Part shown: positions 1-6,666 of the stretch, in pieces
How the letters are laid out: each line of letters starts with the position of its first letter
Numbering within the stretch: the first letter of the stretch is position 1
Assembly (NCBI GenBank): GCA_002714195.1
Contig: PAWK01000081.1
Coordinates: forward strand, 5,248-12,204
DNA from: Gammaproteobacteria bacterium
GTDB taxonomy: Bacteria; Pseudomonadota; Gammaproteobacteria; Pseudomonadales; Pseudohongiellaceae
Length of the DNA stretch: 6,957 nt
Direction: 5' to 3'
Position numbers and translations under genes: made by a program
The notes under the pieces: generated by a model
What the model was told of the DNA's origin: nothing
Seen by the model: the letters and a program-made list of their open reading frames with translations, nothing else
The model's database searches: none

Positions 1-1569
1 CGCAGAGAGGAAGTGGCTCAGGAGTCAGACTTCTTTGGTTCAATGGACGGTGCTTCAAAATTCGTCAGAGGAGATGCTATTGCGGGGCTTTTAATACTAG
101 CCATCAATATAGTGGGAGGATTGGTAGTAGGGACGACACAACATGAACTAGGCTTTGAAGAAGCTGCGCAAATCTATACATTATTAACGATCGGCGATGG
201 TTTAGTTGCACAGATTCCGTCATTGTTACTCTCACTGTCTACAGCGATTATAGTGACCAGAGTTACAACATCGGAACCAACTACCAATCAAGCTGGCACC
301 CAGCTTGCTAATCCAAATGCGTTAAAAATCACTTCTATAATCCTATTGATACTTGGCGTAATTCCCGGCATGCCTCACTTTATGTTTCTTTTCGCTGGAT
401 TTGGACTCGCTATTTTCGCCTTCTTCACAGACAGAAAAAATGAGTTTTTATCGAATGTGAAGCTAGATCAAGCTGAAAAGGATATCGAGAAGAACGATAT
501 CGAGCTTGATTGGGAAGACATAGAGCATGTCGATCAAATAAGTCTGGAAATAGGCTACGGTTTGATTCCTCTGGTCAGCGAACAAGATGGCGGAGTTTTG
601 CTATCAAGAGTCAGAGGTATTAGGAAAAAGTTATCGGCTGAGCTAGGTTTTTTAATCCAACCAATTCGCATACGAGACAACTTAAACCTTGAACCAATGA
701 GCTACAATATACTGTTGAAGGGGGCTGTGCGGGGAACGGGTAAATTAGAATTAGGGCGAGATTTAGCAATAAACCCGGGCGATATTACGTCTAGTCTAGA
801 GGGGATTCCGACTAAAGAGCCGGCCTTTGGATTAGATGCCTATTGGATAGATCATGGTCAGTCTGATGAAGCTAAGACTTTAGGATATACCATTGTAGAT
901 AATGCTACAGTGGTTGCTACACATCTGAATGCCCTGCTCCGAATTAATTCAAGTGATCTATTAGGAGACGATGAAACCAGAGAAATCTTAGATAAGGTGT
1001 CCACCCGCTCCCCAAAATTGATCGAGGATCTCGTTCCAGAAAAGCTGTCTGTCTCCACAGTAATGCAAGTACTAAAAAATATCCTATTTGAATCAATTTC
1101 TATCAGAGACATCCACACCATTTTAGGCACGCTTTTAATTGAGAGTAACAAAACACAAAACGCAGATGAGCTAACTGAATTAGTTCGCCCAAAATTAGGG
1201 CACCTAATGCTGCAAGAAATAGTAGATCTAGGAGACACTCTTAACGTGATTACGTTGGATCCTAAACTAGAACAGATGCTGATTGCTAGCATCACACAAA
1301 GTGCTAAAGTTGGAGAAGTCTTGATCGAACCTAACCTTGCGGAGGGCTTGCTTGATTCGGTAAAGAAAGAAAAAGATGAAGCAGAAAACCAAGGTCATCC
1401 CGCAGTAATTGTAGTCGCCCCCCCTATCAGACCTTGGCTGGCACGAATGATCAAACAGCGGTTCAGCGACACCACTATTCTCTCCTATACAGAGATACCA
1501 GAAGATCAAAAAATTAAAGTATTTGCTCGCATAGGAATATCTAATGAATCACATGAGGAAAATCAATAA
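1..1569 (+). CDS. flhA: FlhA, flagellar type III export gate protein (5' truncated by window edge)
   Basis: FlhA forms the nonameric inner-membrane export gate of the flagellar type III secretion apparatus; its cytoplasmic domain docks export chaperones and substrates. The frame is open from base 1 (R-R-E-E-V-A...), so the GTG at 13 is an internal valine, not a start. About 522 residues are present; the family is about 690-700, so roughly 180 N-terminal residues, including the first membrane helices and the FHIPEP signature, lie outside. Visible are the family stretch MDGASKFVRGDA, with the conserved Asp of 'GDA' (Asp208 of Salmonella FlhA by motif), hydrophobic segments at about fragment residues 26-45, 61-88 and 106-142, and then the soluble domain starting near residue 145. 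That domain contains LEIGYGLIPLV, SPKLIEDLVP, IRDIHTILGTL, and near the end LSYTEIPEDQKIKVFARIG, all FlhA-typical. Nothing looks degraded. The stop TAA shares its last base with the ATG of flhF, so the two are probably translationally coupled. Confidence 0.97.
   Translation, partial: RREEVAQESDFFGSMDGASKFVRGDAIAGLLILAINIVGGLVVGTTQHELGFEEAAQIYTLLTIGDGLVAQIPSLLLSLSTAIIVTRVTTSEPTTNQAGTQLANPNALKITSIILLILGVIPGMPHFMFLFAGFGLAIFAFFTDRKNEFLSNVKLDQAEKDIEKNDIELDWEDIEHVDQISLEIGYGLIPLVSEQDGGVLLSRVRGIRKKLSAELGFLIQPIRIRDNLNLEPMSYNILLKGAVRGTGKLELGRDLAINPGDITSSLEGIPTKEPAFGLDAYWIDHGQSDEAKTLGYTIVDNATVVATHLNALLRINSSDLLGDDETREILDKVSTRSPKLIEDLVPEKLSVSTVMQVLKNILFESISIRDIHTILGTLLIESNKTQNADELTELVRPKLGHLMLQEIVDLGDTLNVITLDPKLEQMLIASITQSAKVGEVLIEPNLAEGLLDSVKKEKDEAENQGHPAVIVVAPPIRPWLARMIKQRFSDTTILSYTEIPEDQKIKVFARIGISNESHEENQ
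1555..1560 (+). promoter_or_regulatory. Ribosome binding site of flhF
   Basis: GAGGAA lies inside the last codons of flhA, 8 bases before the flhF ATG. It is the clearest Shine-Dalgarno sequence among the + strand genes here and supports the ATG at 1569 (TAATG overlap with the flhA stop) as the real start. Confidence 0.75.
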
Positions 1570-2720
1570 TGAAGATTGAGTTGATCAAATCTAATGGCCT
1601 TAGTAATGGTATTAAAGATATTAGCGAGCGTTTTGGACCCTCCGCATTGATATTAAGAAACATTAAGTCGGACGAGCAGGAATTCCTTTTTGTAGCTCAC
1701 GACAACATAGTAGCCCGACAGAAATCAAAAAGATCAGATCTTGGGAATCGAGTTGCATCAGATGAACCTTCAAAAGCATCGAAGCAGGATATCGAAATAG
1801 TAAAGCGCGCACTGAAAGAACTGCCAAAGTCTATCAATCCTTCCATAAATGAGGAGAAGTATAATAGTCCACAACAAATGCGTATGGATGAGAAGATTCG
1901 TCAGCCAGATTCTGGAAAAACTAAGAATGTTGTAAAGGAGCACTTCCGTGACCTAATGCTGACTACGCCTACTTCCGCACACATAAAACAGTTCTTAGAC
2001 AACGTGGTAGATGAGCCGAATAACCAGACTGAACTGTTATCCCAGCTAAGATCGGGAATGATGGAAAATTTACCTAATCCGATTGACATAGCGCTTGATA
2101 AAAAAATTCATGTTTTAACTGGTGGTCACGGAGTGGGAAAGACTTCGGTTGCTCTTAAGATAGCTTCACAGCTCTGCTCGGCTAGCGAGCATAAAGTGTC
2201 AATAATTTCATTTGGGGCAGACGACTCGGTGGGTTTAGCGAAATTGCAAAACTCAGCTAAATCTTTGAAGATCCCTGTAGTCGCGGTTAATGATGTTAGT
2301 GAACTCTCTAAAATTTTATACTTAAAAAAACCGGAAGACATCTACATCATAGACTTAGAAATAGCAGTAGCAAAAAAAGCTATTCCTCTAATTCGGGAGA
2401 TAAACTCTAGCTCACAAATACACTTGGTAGTCCCCAGCGATGCATCTTTAGAGAGTTTTTGGAGACACTGCGAACTTGACAACTGGGAGTCAATAATATT
2501 GACTAGATTGGACTTACCTTTAGTACCCTGGACCGCGCTAGAGGGGCTCTCTAGATTTAAAATCCCTCTATCAATTGGGTCTGCAAGTAAAGACATTAAC
2601 TCTGGATTGGTAAGGGTATCAAATAGTAACGTTATAAGAAGTCTGGAGGACTACGTAGCTCAACATATTAACAATGAAAACAATAAATCAATAAGGGCAA
2701 GAATTAGTGCCCTTCATTAA
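1569..2720 (+). CDS. flhF: FlhF, SRP-family GTPase for polar flagellum placement, with degenerate G2 and G3 motifs
   Basis: FlhF is a membrane-associated SRP-type GTPase that directs the flagellar basal body to the cell pole. At 383 residues this one is on the short side. The N-terminal B domain is recognisable (residues 1-45, with GPSALILRN matching the GPDAVILSN of relatives), followed by a poorly conserved Lys/Ser-rich linker (about 50-120), a helical N domain (about 125-175) and the NG domain. The P-loop is intact (GGHGVGKTS, 185-193), as is G4 (TRLD, 312-315) within a typical ILTRLDLPLVPW segment. However, aligning back from IPV (235-237), the G2 position reads GADDSV (216-221) where relatives have DTYRIG, and the G3 position reads DLEI (262-265) where relatives have DTAG. 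The G5 loop (GSASKDI, 337-343) also departs from GQxVPEDI. Identity rests on the B domain, G1, G4 and position between flhA and flhG. Nucleotide binding is plausible; efficient GTP hydrolysis is doubtful (inference). Confidence 0.9.
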   Translation: MKIELIKSNGLSNGIKDISERFGPSALILRNIKSDEQEFLFVAHDNIVARQKSKRSDLGNRVASDEPSKASKQDIEIVKRALKELPKSINPSINEEKYNSPQQMRMDEKIRQPDSGKTKNVVKEHFRDLMLTTPTSAHIKQFLDNVVDEPNNQTELLSQLRSGMMENLPNPIDIALDKKIHVLTGGHGVGKTSVALKIASQLCSASEHKVSIISFGADDSVGLAKLQNSAKSLKIPVVAVNDVSELSKILYLKKPEDIYIIDLEIAVAKKAIPLIREINSSSQIHLVVPSDASLESFWRHCELDNWESIILTRLDLPLVPWTALEGLSRFKIPLSIGSASKDINSGLVRVSNSNVIRSLEDYVAQHINNENNKSIRARISALH

Positions 2721-2741
2721 ATCCGGGATCTACTTAATACA

Positions 2742-3542
2742 ATGACTAATATAAGGCCCGAGAAGAAAACGAAAGTAATCGGCATCGCCAGCGGGAAGGG
2801 TGGAGTGGGTAAAACTACCCTTGCCATTAATTTAGCTTCATTCCATGCGCAGCAAGGCAAGAAAGTTTTGATATTTGATGCAGATATCGGTCTAGGAAAT
2901 ATCCATATTGCTCTAAGGAATAAATTGCATGGGACCCTGGTAGATGTCCTTGAAGGTACAAAGGAAATCGAAGAAATTTTGATCGAGACTAAAATTGGTA
3001 TTTCCATAGTTAGTGGAGGAAGCGGTTTCGAAGAAATCTTGGCTTTAGATGAGGATAAAACGAATACCATTATACAAGCATTCGCCGCTCTTCAAGATCA
3101 GTTTGATATCATGATTGTTGATATCTCAGCCGGCGCAGACCAAAGCGTTTTGAACTTTTTATCTGCATGTCATCATCAAATAGTTATAGGAACTAGTGAG
3201 CCATCCTCAGTCGCGGACGCTTATGCATTAATCAAACTTTTAAAGATAAAAATAGGGTTGGAGGAAATAGTTTTTATTCCTAATCGAGTGAAAACACATT
3301 CTGAAGGGAAAATTCTATTTGATAAGATGAATGCAATTTCAGCAAAATTTCTTGGCTTAAGCCTGAGTTATGTGGGTTCAATTTCGGAAAGCTCTGATTA
3401 CGACACCGCATGGAATCAAGGGATAGCGGCAGTTTCTATTGGACAAACCACCCCTTGCTATCATGATTTTACCGGGCTTGTCGATGAATTAGATAAATTA
3501 CAAATAAGTAAGATGAACAAACAACTACAATTTTTCAACTAA
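2742..3542 (+). CDS. flhG: FlhG/FleN, MinD-like ATPase controlling flagellar number
   Basis: FlhG (FleN in Pseudomonas) is a MinD/ParA-type ATPase that limits flagellar number, acting against FlhF and on the flagellar master regulator in polar flagellates. The 266-residue protein has the deviant Walker A (SGKGGVGKTT, 17-26, signature Lys19 and Lys24), the switch I motif FDADIGLGN (45-53), and the Walker B/switch II strand IVDISAGA (125-132), where relatives often have DTGAG or DTAAG. TSEPSSVADAYALIKLL (151-167) is a strong FleN/FlhG signature. The protein starts only about 11 residues before the first strand, and no DQAxxLR segment is seen there. No clear amphipathic membrane-targeting helix is visible at the C-terminus, which ends LQFFN. 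The ATG is 21 bases after flhF; the only Shine-Dalgarno-like bases (GGGA, 2725-2728) are 13 bases upstream, so initiation may depend on flow of ribosomes from flhF. Confidence 0.95.
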   Translation: MTNIRPEKKTKVIGIASGKGGVGKTTLAINLASFHAQQGKKVLIFDADIGLGNIHIALRNKLHGTLVDVLEGTKEIEEILIETKIGISIVSGGSGFEEILALDEDKTNTIIQAFAALQDQFDIMIVDISAGADQSVLNFLSACHHQIVIGTSEPSSVADAYALIKLLKIKIGLEEIVFIPNRVKTHSEGKILFDKMNAISAKFLGLSLSYVGSISESSDYDTAWNQGIAAVSIGQTTPCYHDFTGLVDELDKLQISKMNKQLQFFN

Positions 3543-3559
3543 AACTAACTGTATATATT

Positions 3560-4273
3560 TTGAATCAAGTAGATGACTATAAACAAAATCAACTAGCCGG
3601 AACACACGCATTAGTTAACAATCATATTTCGCTAGTTAATCGAATAGCAGGCTATTTAAAGGCTCGAGTTCCTCAATTTATGGAGTATGAGGATATGGTC
3701 CAAATAGGCATGCTCGGGCTTCTGTCTGCAGCAGAATCTTATGAGAGCTCATCTGGAGTTGAGTTTAAGGACTACGCGAAAAGCCGCATTAAGGGAGCAA
3801 TACTTGATGAAGTAAGAAAATTAAGTGATATCTCGAGATTAGCCATAAAGAATAGTCAGCAGCACGATAAAATTAAACATGAATTGGAGAATGAGCTAGG
3901 TTTTACACCCAAGAATTCACAGATCGCCGACAGACTCAGCATCACTGTGAGCGAATATGAAAGACAAAGAACCCACATAGATAGATTTAAAATTGATAAG
4001 TTGGAATCTGAAGGGGGTGACGCTTTTGATGAACTGGTTGGAGGAAAGGAAAACCCGCTATCACTGCTTGAGAACGACCAACTGCGTGAGGTCGTCACCG
4101 AGCAGATATCTAAGTTAAATGATCGAAAGAGACTCGTGCTCAACTTATATTACGTAGAAGAACTTAACTTAAAAGAAATCGGAGCTATAATAGGGGTAAA
4201 AGAGTCCAGAGTTAGTCAAATTCTCAGCTCAATAGTGAAGGAGCTCCGGGATGAAATAGCTAAAGTAGCTTAG
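3560..4273 (+). CDS. fliA: FliA, flagellar sigma factor sigma-28, with divergent region 2.4/3.0
   Basis: FliA directs RNA polymerase to late flagellar and chemotaxis promoters and is normally held inactive by FlgM until the hook is complete. The 237-residue length matches the family (E. coli 239). Region 2 spans about 20-90 (LVNRIAGYLKARVP, then YEDMVQIGMLGLL, then YAKSRIKGAILDEVR), region 3 about 92-140, region 4 about 182-233. Region 4 is textbook: LVLNLYYVEELNLKEIGAIIGVKESRVSQI. At 88-100, where E. coli FliA has RDWVPRSVRR, this protein reads LSDISRLAIK: the Trp, Pro and several Arg are missing. The start is TTG; the frame is open back to 3512 but offers no ATG, GTG or TTG upstream, and the first ATG (3680) would remove half of region 2. 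No Shine-Dalgarno sequence precedes the TTG. It lies 17 bases after flhG and 2 bases before the next gene, so it is probably part of the same operon. Confidence 0.94.
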   Translation: MNQVDDYKQNQLAGTHALVNNHISLVNRIAGYLKARVPQFMEYEDMVQIGMLGLLSAAESYESSSGVEFKDYAKSRIKGAILDEVRKLSDISRLAIKNSQQHDKIKHELENELGFTPKNSQIADRLSITVSEYERQRTHIDRFKIDKLESEGGDAFDELVGGKENPLSLLENDQLREVVTEQISKLNDRKRLVLNLYYVEELNLKEIGAIIGVKESRVSQILSSIVKELRDEIAKVA

Positions 4274-4275
4274 AC

Positions 4276-4806
4276 ATGTCACTATTTAAAAAGATTTTTA
4301 CAAAAAAGAGTACAGAGGAATTAAAGCAGCAGAGTCGCTTCGATTATGAAAAAGCGACCAAAAGTGTTGGTAACAGGTCATCTTTAGGTTTCAGGCTGAG
4401 ATTAGCAAATAGAGCTAAAGTGAACATCGAAAAAACATTTTTAGAGGCAGTGAAGCTTACCGAAGAATATGAGTTGCTCAAGAAAAGCTATTTGGCAGGT
4501 GATGACACAATTGAAAGCCCGGAGCCACCAAGGTTGGTTGATTCTTGTCAGTTAATTTCAACGGATAATGGTGTTGTGATTAGCTTTATTCCAGAAGAGT
4601 ATGCAGAGGAAATCTTTAAACTTGGATGTTCATATCAAAACTGTGTAATCGAAAGCGATAAAGCCATTAGTATCGCTCAAAGTATATTAAACAAAATTTG
4701 CTTTGAGCTCGACATTAATAAGGAAATAGATGTACTCGAATTTTTGACCACAGAGGATAATGAAGCTACTAACGGAGACGTCGAAAGTAAAATGCCGTCA
4801 AGTTAA
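4276..4806 (+). CDS. Unknown protein of 176 residues directly after fliA
   Basis: I do not recognise this protein. It begins with a short basic, possibly amphipathic stretch (LFKKIFTKK, 3-11) that could touch the membrane surface, followed by a Lys/Arg-rich helical region (about 12-70, with RLRLANRAKVNIEKTF). After a Pro-containing hinge (SPEPPR, 81-86) comes a probable compact alpha/beta part (88-158; VVISFIPEEYAEEIF, then SIAQSILNKICFEL), and an acidic, low-complexity tail (159-176). No membrane helix or signal peptide is visible. Its ATG is only 2 bases after the fliA stop, so it is almost certainly in the fliA operon and probably translationally coupled to it, since no strong ribosome binding site is seen. 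Position suggests a flagellar or FliA-linked role, but nothing in its sequence proves that; it does not resemble CheY, CheZ or FlgM, the usual candidates. Confidence 0.8.
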   Translation: MSLFKKIFTKKSTEELKQQSRFDYEKATKSVGNRSSLGFRLRLANRAKVNIEKTFLEAVKLTEEYELLKKSYLAGDDTIESPEPPRLVDSCQLISTDNGVVISFIPEEYAEEIFKLGCSYQNCVIESDKAISIAQSILNKICFELDINKEIDVLEFLTTEDNEATNGDVESKMPSS

Positions 4807-4834
4807 TTGATACTATTCCCTTAACTGACATGAT
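4807..4834 (+). promoter_or_regulatory. Possible sigma-70 promoter in the 84-base gap before the 212-residue gene
   Basis: TTGATA (4807-4812, 5 of 6 to the -35 consensus) is followed after 16 bases by CATGAT (4829-4834, 4 of 6 to the -10 consensus). It begins right after the stop of the previous gene and would give a leader of about 50 bases. The gap is much longer than any other in the + strand block, which makes a separate promoter plausible. The -10 match is weak. The AGTTAA/TTAACT inverted repeat (4801-4806 and 4821-4826) overlaps it and may be chance in AT-rich DNA. Confidence 0.3.
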
Positions 4835-4890
4835 TACCGAAAATAATTTTATTCCTGACTTCTGCTAATAACTAACAGAATGAGAACATT

Positions 4891-5529
4891 ATGATACCAG
4901 TATTGCTTACAATCACCGTCACTATCGGAATCATTCTTATAGGCCTGCTGTTTTTTGTGCTTGGCAAACTGAATTGGTTAGAGACCGCCACCAATTCTCT
5001 ACTCACTAAAATCGATCTCGCAGCCCCAAGGGAAAAGACTCAAGAGATACAGTATGATCCCTATTTCTATGGCTTAACTGGACTACCTCTCTGGAATTGC
5101 TTAATCGGCGAGGATACCACTCAAGCAACCCCGCTCGAGTTGGACGAAATTAGACCAAGGTATGGGATTGCCCTTCTAAAAGCACTCGTCAAATTCATTC
5201 AGGACGGAATAGACATAAGCAGACATCCTGATTCGGAAAATACAGTAATTGAACTTGAGAAATTAGTTTTCACCAGCCGGGGGCAGGTGGGAATCTGGCT
5301 GCCCTCCAACAGAGTTGAGAAACTCAGAAACTTCGGGTCGAAGATTCACAAGGAGCGCCAAAAAAAATCCGAAGACAAGAGCGACGGACTCAGAGTAATT
5401 GCGCCCGAGGCATTAGCAAAGGATTTTAAATCAGAGATTTGCGATATTTGTGACCTACTGCAATTACGACATGGCGATGAAATCGCCTCAGACGTATTGA
5501 AAGCATTTTTTGCAGAAAATAATGATTAA
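4891..5529 (+). CDS. Unknown single-pass membrane protein of 212 residues
   Basis: I do not recognise this family. Residues 4-25 form a strongly hydrophobic helix without a cleavage motif, so this should be an N-terminal membrane anchor. The residues after it (GKLNWL, then K40, R47, K49) are more basic than the tiny N-terminus, so by the positive-inside rule the rest (about 185 residues) is probably cytoplasmic. That part contains an aromatic segment YDPYFYGLTGLPLWNCL (55-71), a helical stretch YGIALLKALVKFI (91-103), a strand-like GQVGIWLPSNRVEKLRNFG (131-149), a charged Lys-rich linker (151-166) and a C-terminal helix pair with Cys184 and Cys187 (ICDICDLL). Upstream bases include GAG at 4882-4884, 6 bases before the ATG. 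A four-codon frame (ATG at 4880) ends in a TGA overlapping this ATG. The gene ends 15 bases before the convergent gene. Location after fliA suggests, but does not show, a flagellar or motility role. Confidence 0.8.
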   Translation: MIPVLLTITVTIGIILIGLLFFVLGKLNWLETATNSLLTKIDLAAPREKTQEIQYDPYFYGLTGLPLWNCLIGEDTTQATPLELDEIRPRYGIALLKALVKFIQDGIDISRHPDSENTVIELEKLVFTSRGQVGIWLPSNRVEKLRNFGSKIHKERQKKSEDKSDGLRVIAPEALAKDFKSEICDICDLLQLRHGDEIASDVLKAFFAENND

Positions 5530-5544
5530 ATACAAGCGAGCTCT

Positions 5545-6594
5545 TTAGCGATTATAATAGCGGTTGAACGTTGGCATACCGTTGGGACTAGAGCCCTCCG
5601 TACCAACGCCAGTTTGCCTGCTTTGACTGACCTCCCCGTTAATCGCCTCGTAGTACCTCTCCCTTTCCAAGGTCAATAAGGCGTCCATAACCTCCCTCAA
5701 TTCAGTTAAAGATTTTGCCTCCTCACCAATCTCGCCGATCGTGTTTTCGCTCTCCTCAAGGACATCACCGAAGTCTAGTATCTGAGCATTGAAAATTGAA
5801 AACCGGTCATCCAAGCGAGCAAGATTTTCACGCAAATTTGCTGTTTGATCTGCGAGTTCTTGACTTAGCTCTTGAGAATAATTTAAAAGCTGTCCTTGAA
5901 TGTCTTGTTCAGTATTGTCGTAGCTCATCTGACTCTCTTCAATTCGTAACTCCAAGACTTCGATTTGCTCTTGCAATACAGCAAGCTGGGATCTCGCTGC
6001 CTCAAAACTAACTAAACCCGCATCCATGTCAGCAATCCTAGTTGTCAATGCAGAGGTTGCAGAATCAAAAAGATCATTTTTTGAGCCAAAGTTAAATACG
6101 GCGAAAATCAGAAAACCGACAGCAACAAGTACACCAAAAAAAGACGATAAAAGGACAACAGTTGAAATTTTCTGTTGCTCTTGCTTATAGATCTTGAATT
6201 CGTTAATTGATTCGAGAAAGTTATGCTCCTGCTCGTTTAAACTAGAACCACTGTCTTCCATCGCACGAACTGTGTTTACCAACTCATCTGATAAATTCGA
6301 GAGCTTTGAATCAACCCCCTCTAATTTCATTTCCAGCGCAGACGTATCGAGTTTATTAACTTCAGATTTTGGCGACGGTTTCTCTACTTTTTCCTGACTA
6401 GTTTTTTTTACCTGCGAAGCTTTCGGGCTCACTTTTTTTGGAGAGTCTGATGTTTTTTTCTTGGACTGAACATCTTTTTTACTTCGAGCCCTAACTCGAA
6501 CTCCTGGCGATAACTCAGTGGCCTTTTTACCATCTTTTTTCTTATCATCCGTGCCTAGTTTCGGCTCTACCGATCTGTCTATTTCATCCGCCAT
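5545..6594 (-). CDS. Unknown bitopic membrane protein with basic N-terminal tail and long coiled-coil-like region
   Basis: I do not recognise a family for this 349-residue protein. Residues 1-80 are a low-complexity, Lys/Ser/Pro-rich tail with SPKK (51-54), SPK (56-58, 74-76) and many Lys pairs. Residues 85-142 look helical and charged. A single membrane helix lies at about 144-169 (VVLLSSFFGVLVAVGFLIFAVF). The basic tail on its N side predicts N-in, C-out topology, placing the rest in the periplasm. Residues 180-312 are rich in Glu, Gln and Leu with heptad-like spacing (LAVLQEQIEVLELRIEE), as in a coiled coil. The end is Gly/Ser/Asn-rich and finishes FNRYYNR. HemX-like proteins share this general architecture, but no diagnostic similarity is visible. 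The ATG is well supported by AGAGGAAG 6 bases upstream. It converges on the flagellar block, so it is transcribed separately and need not share its function. Confidence 0.85.
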   Translation of the reverse strand: MADEIDRSVEPKLGTDDKKKDGKKATELSPGVRVRARSKKDVQSKKKTSDSPKKVSPKASQVKKTSQEKVEKPSPKSEVNKLDTSALEMKLEGVDSKLSNLSDELVNTVRAMEDSGSSLNEQEHNFLESINEFKIYKQEQQKISTVVLLSSFFGVLVAVGFLIFAVFNFGSKNDLFDSATSALTTRIADMDAGLVSFEAARSQLAVLQEQIEVLELRIEESQMSYDNTEQDIQGQLLNYSQELSQELADQTANLRENLARLDDRFSIFNAQILDFGDVLEESENTIGEIGEEAKSLTELREVMDALLTLERERYYEAINGEVSQSRQTGVGTEGSSPNGMPTFNRYYNR

Positions 6595-6600
6595 GTTTTA

Positions 6601-6608
6601 CTTCCTCT
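6601..6608 (-). promoter_or_regulatory. Ribosome binding site of the 349-residue membrane protein gene
   Basis: On the - strand AGAGGAAG stands 6 bases before the ATG at 6594, a near-ideal Shine-Dalgarno sequence and spacing. It decides the start and contrasts with the weak sites of flhG, fliA and the two unknown + strand genes. Confidence 0.8.
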
Positions 6609-6666
6609 AAGTTTATTGAGGCTGATTCTCTTCACAGCATTGCTAGCTGCGAGGTTTCACCCTGAA

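Noticed and set aside
13..15. GTG as the start codon of the flhA reading frame
   Set aside because: The frame is open to base 1 and the codons before it (R-R-E-E) fit FlhA; known FlhA proteins have about 180 further residues before this point.
858..1509. Antisense reading frames of 145 and 80 codons inside flhA
   Set aside because: They lie opposite strongly conserved FlhA sequence, have Ser/Cys-rich compositions typical of shadow frames, and no recognisable domain.
2717..3070. Antisense frame of 117 codons over the start of flhG
   Set aside because: It mirrors the conserved Walker A and switch regions of FlhG and has no ribosome binding site or known fold.
4836..4843. ACCGAAAA as a FliA-type -10 element upstream of the 212-residue gene
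   Set aside because: It matches GCCGATAA at 6 of 8 positions, but the expected -35 position reads TCCCTTAA, unlike TAAAGTTT.
5530..5544. A bidirectional terminator between the convergent genes
   Set aside because: The 15-base gap and flanking sequence contain the short palindrome GAGCTC but no GC-rich stem followed by a T-run on either strand.
5796..6397. Two + strand frames (71 and 67 codons) inside the 349-residue - strand gene
   Set aside because: They are opposite a long frame with a good ribosome binding site and coherent protein architecture; their own composition shows no domain or start signal.
5545..6594. HemX identity for the 349-residue membrane protein
   Set aside because: Only the general layout (basic tail, one membrane helix, coiled coil) agrees; no HemX-specific sequence or hem gene neighbourhood is seen.
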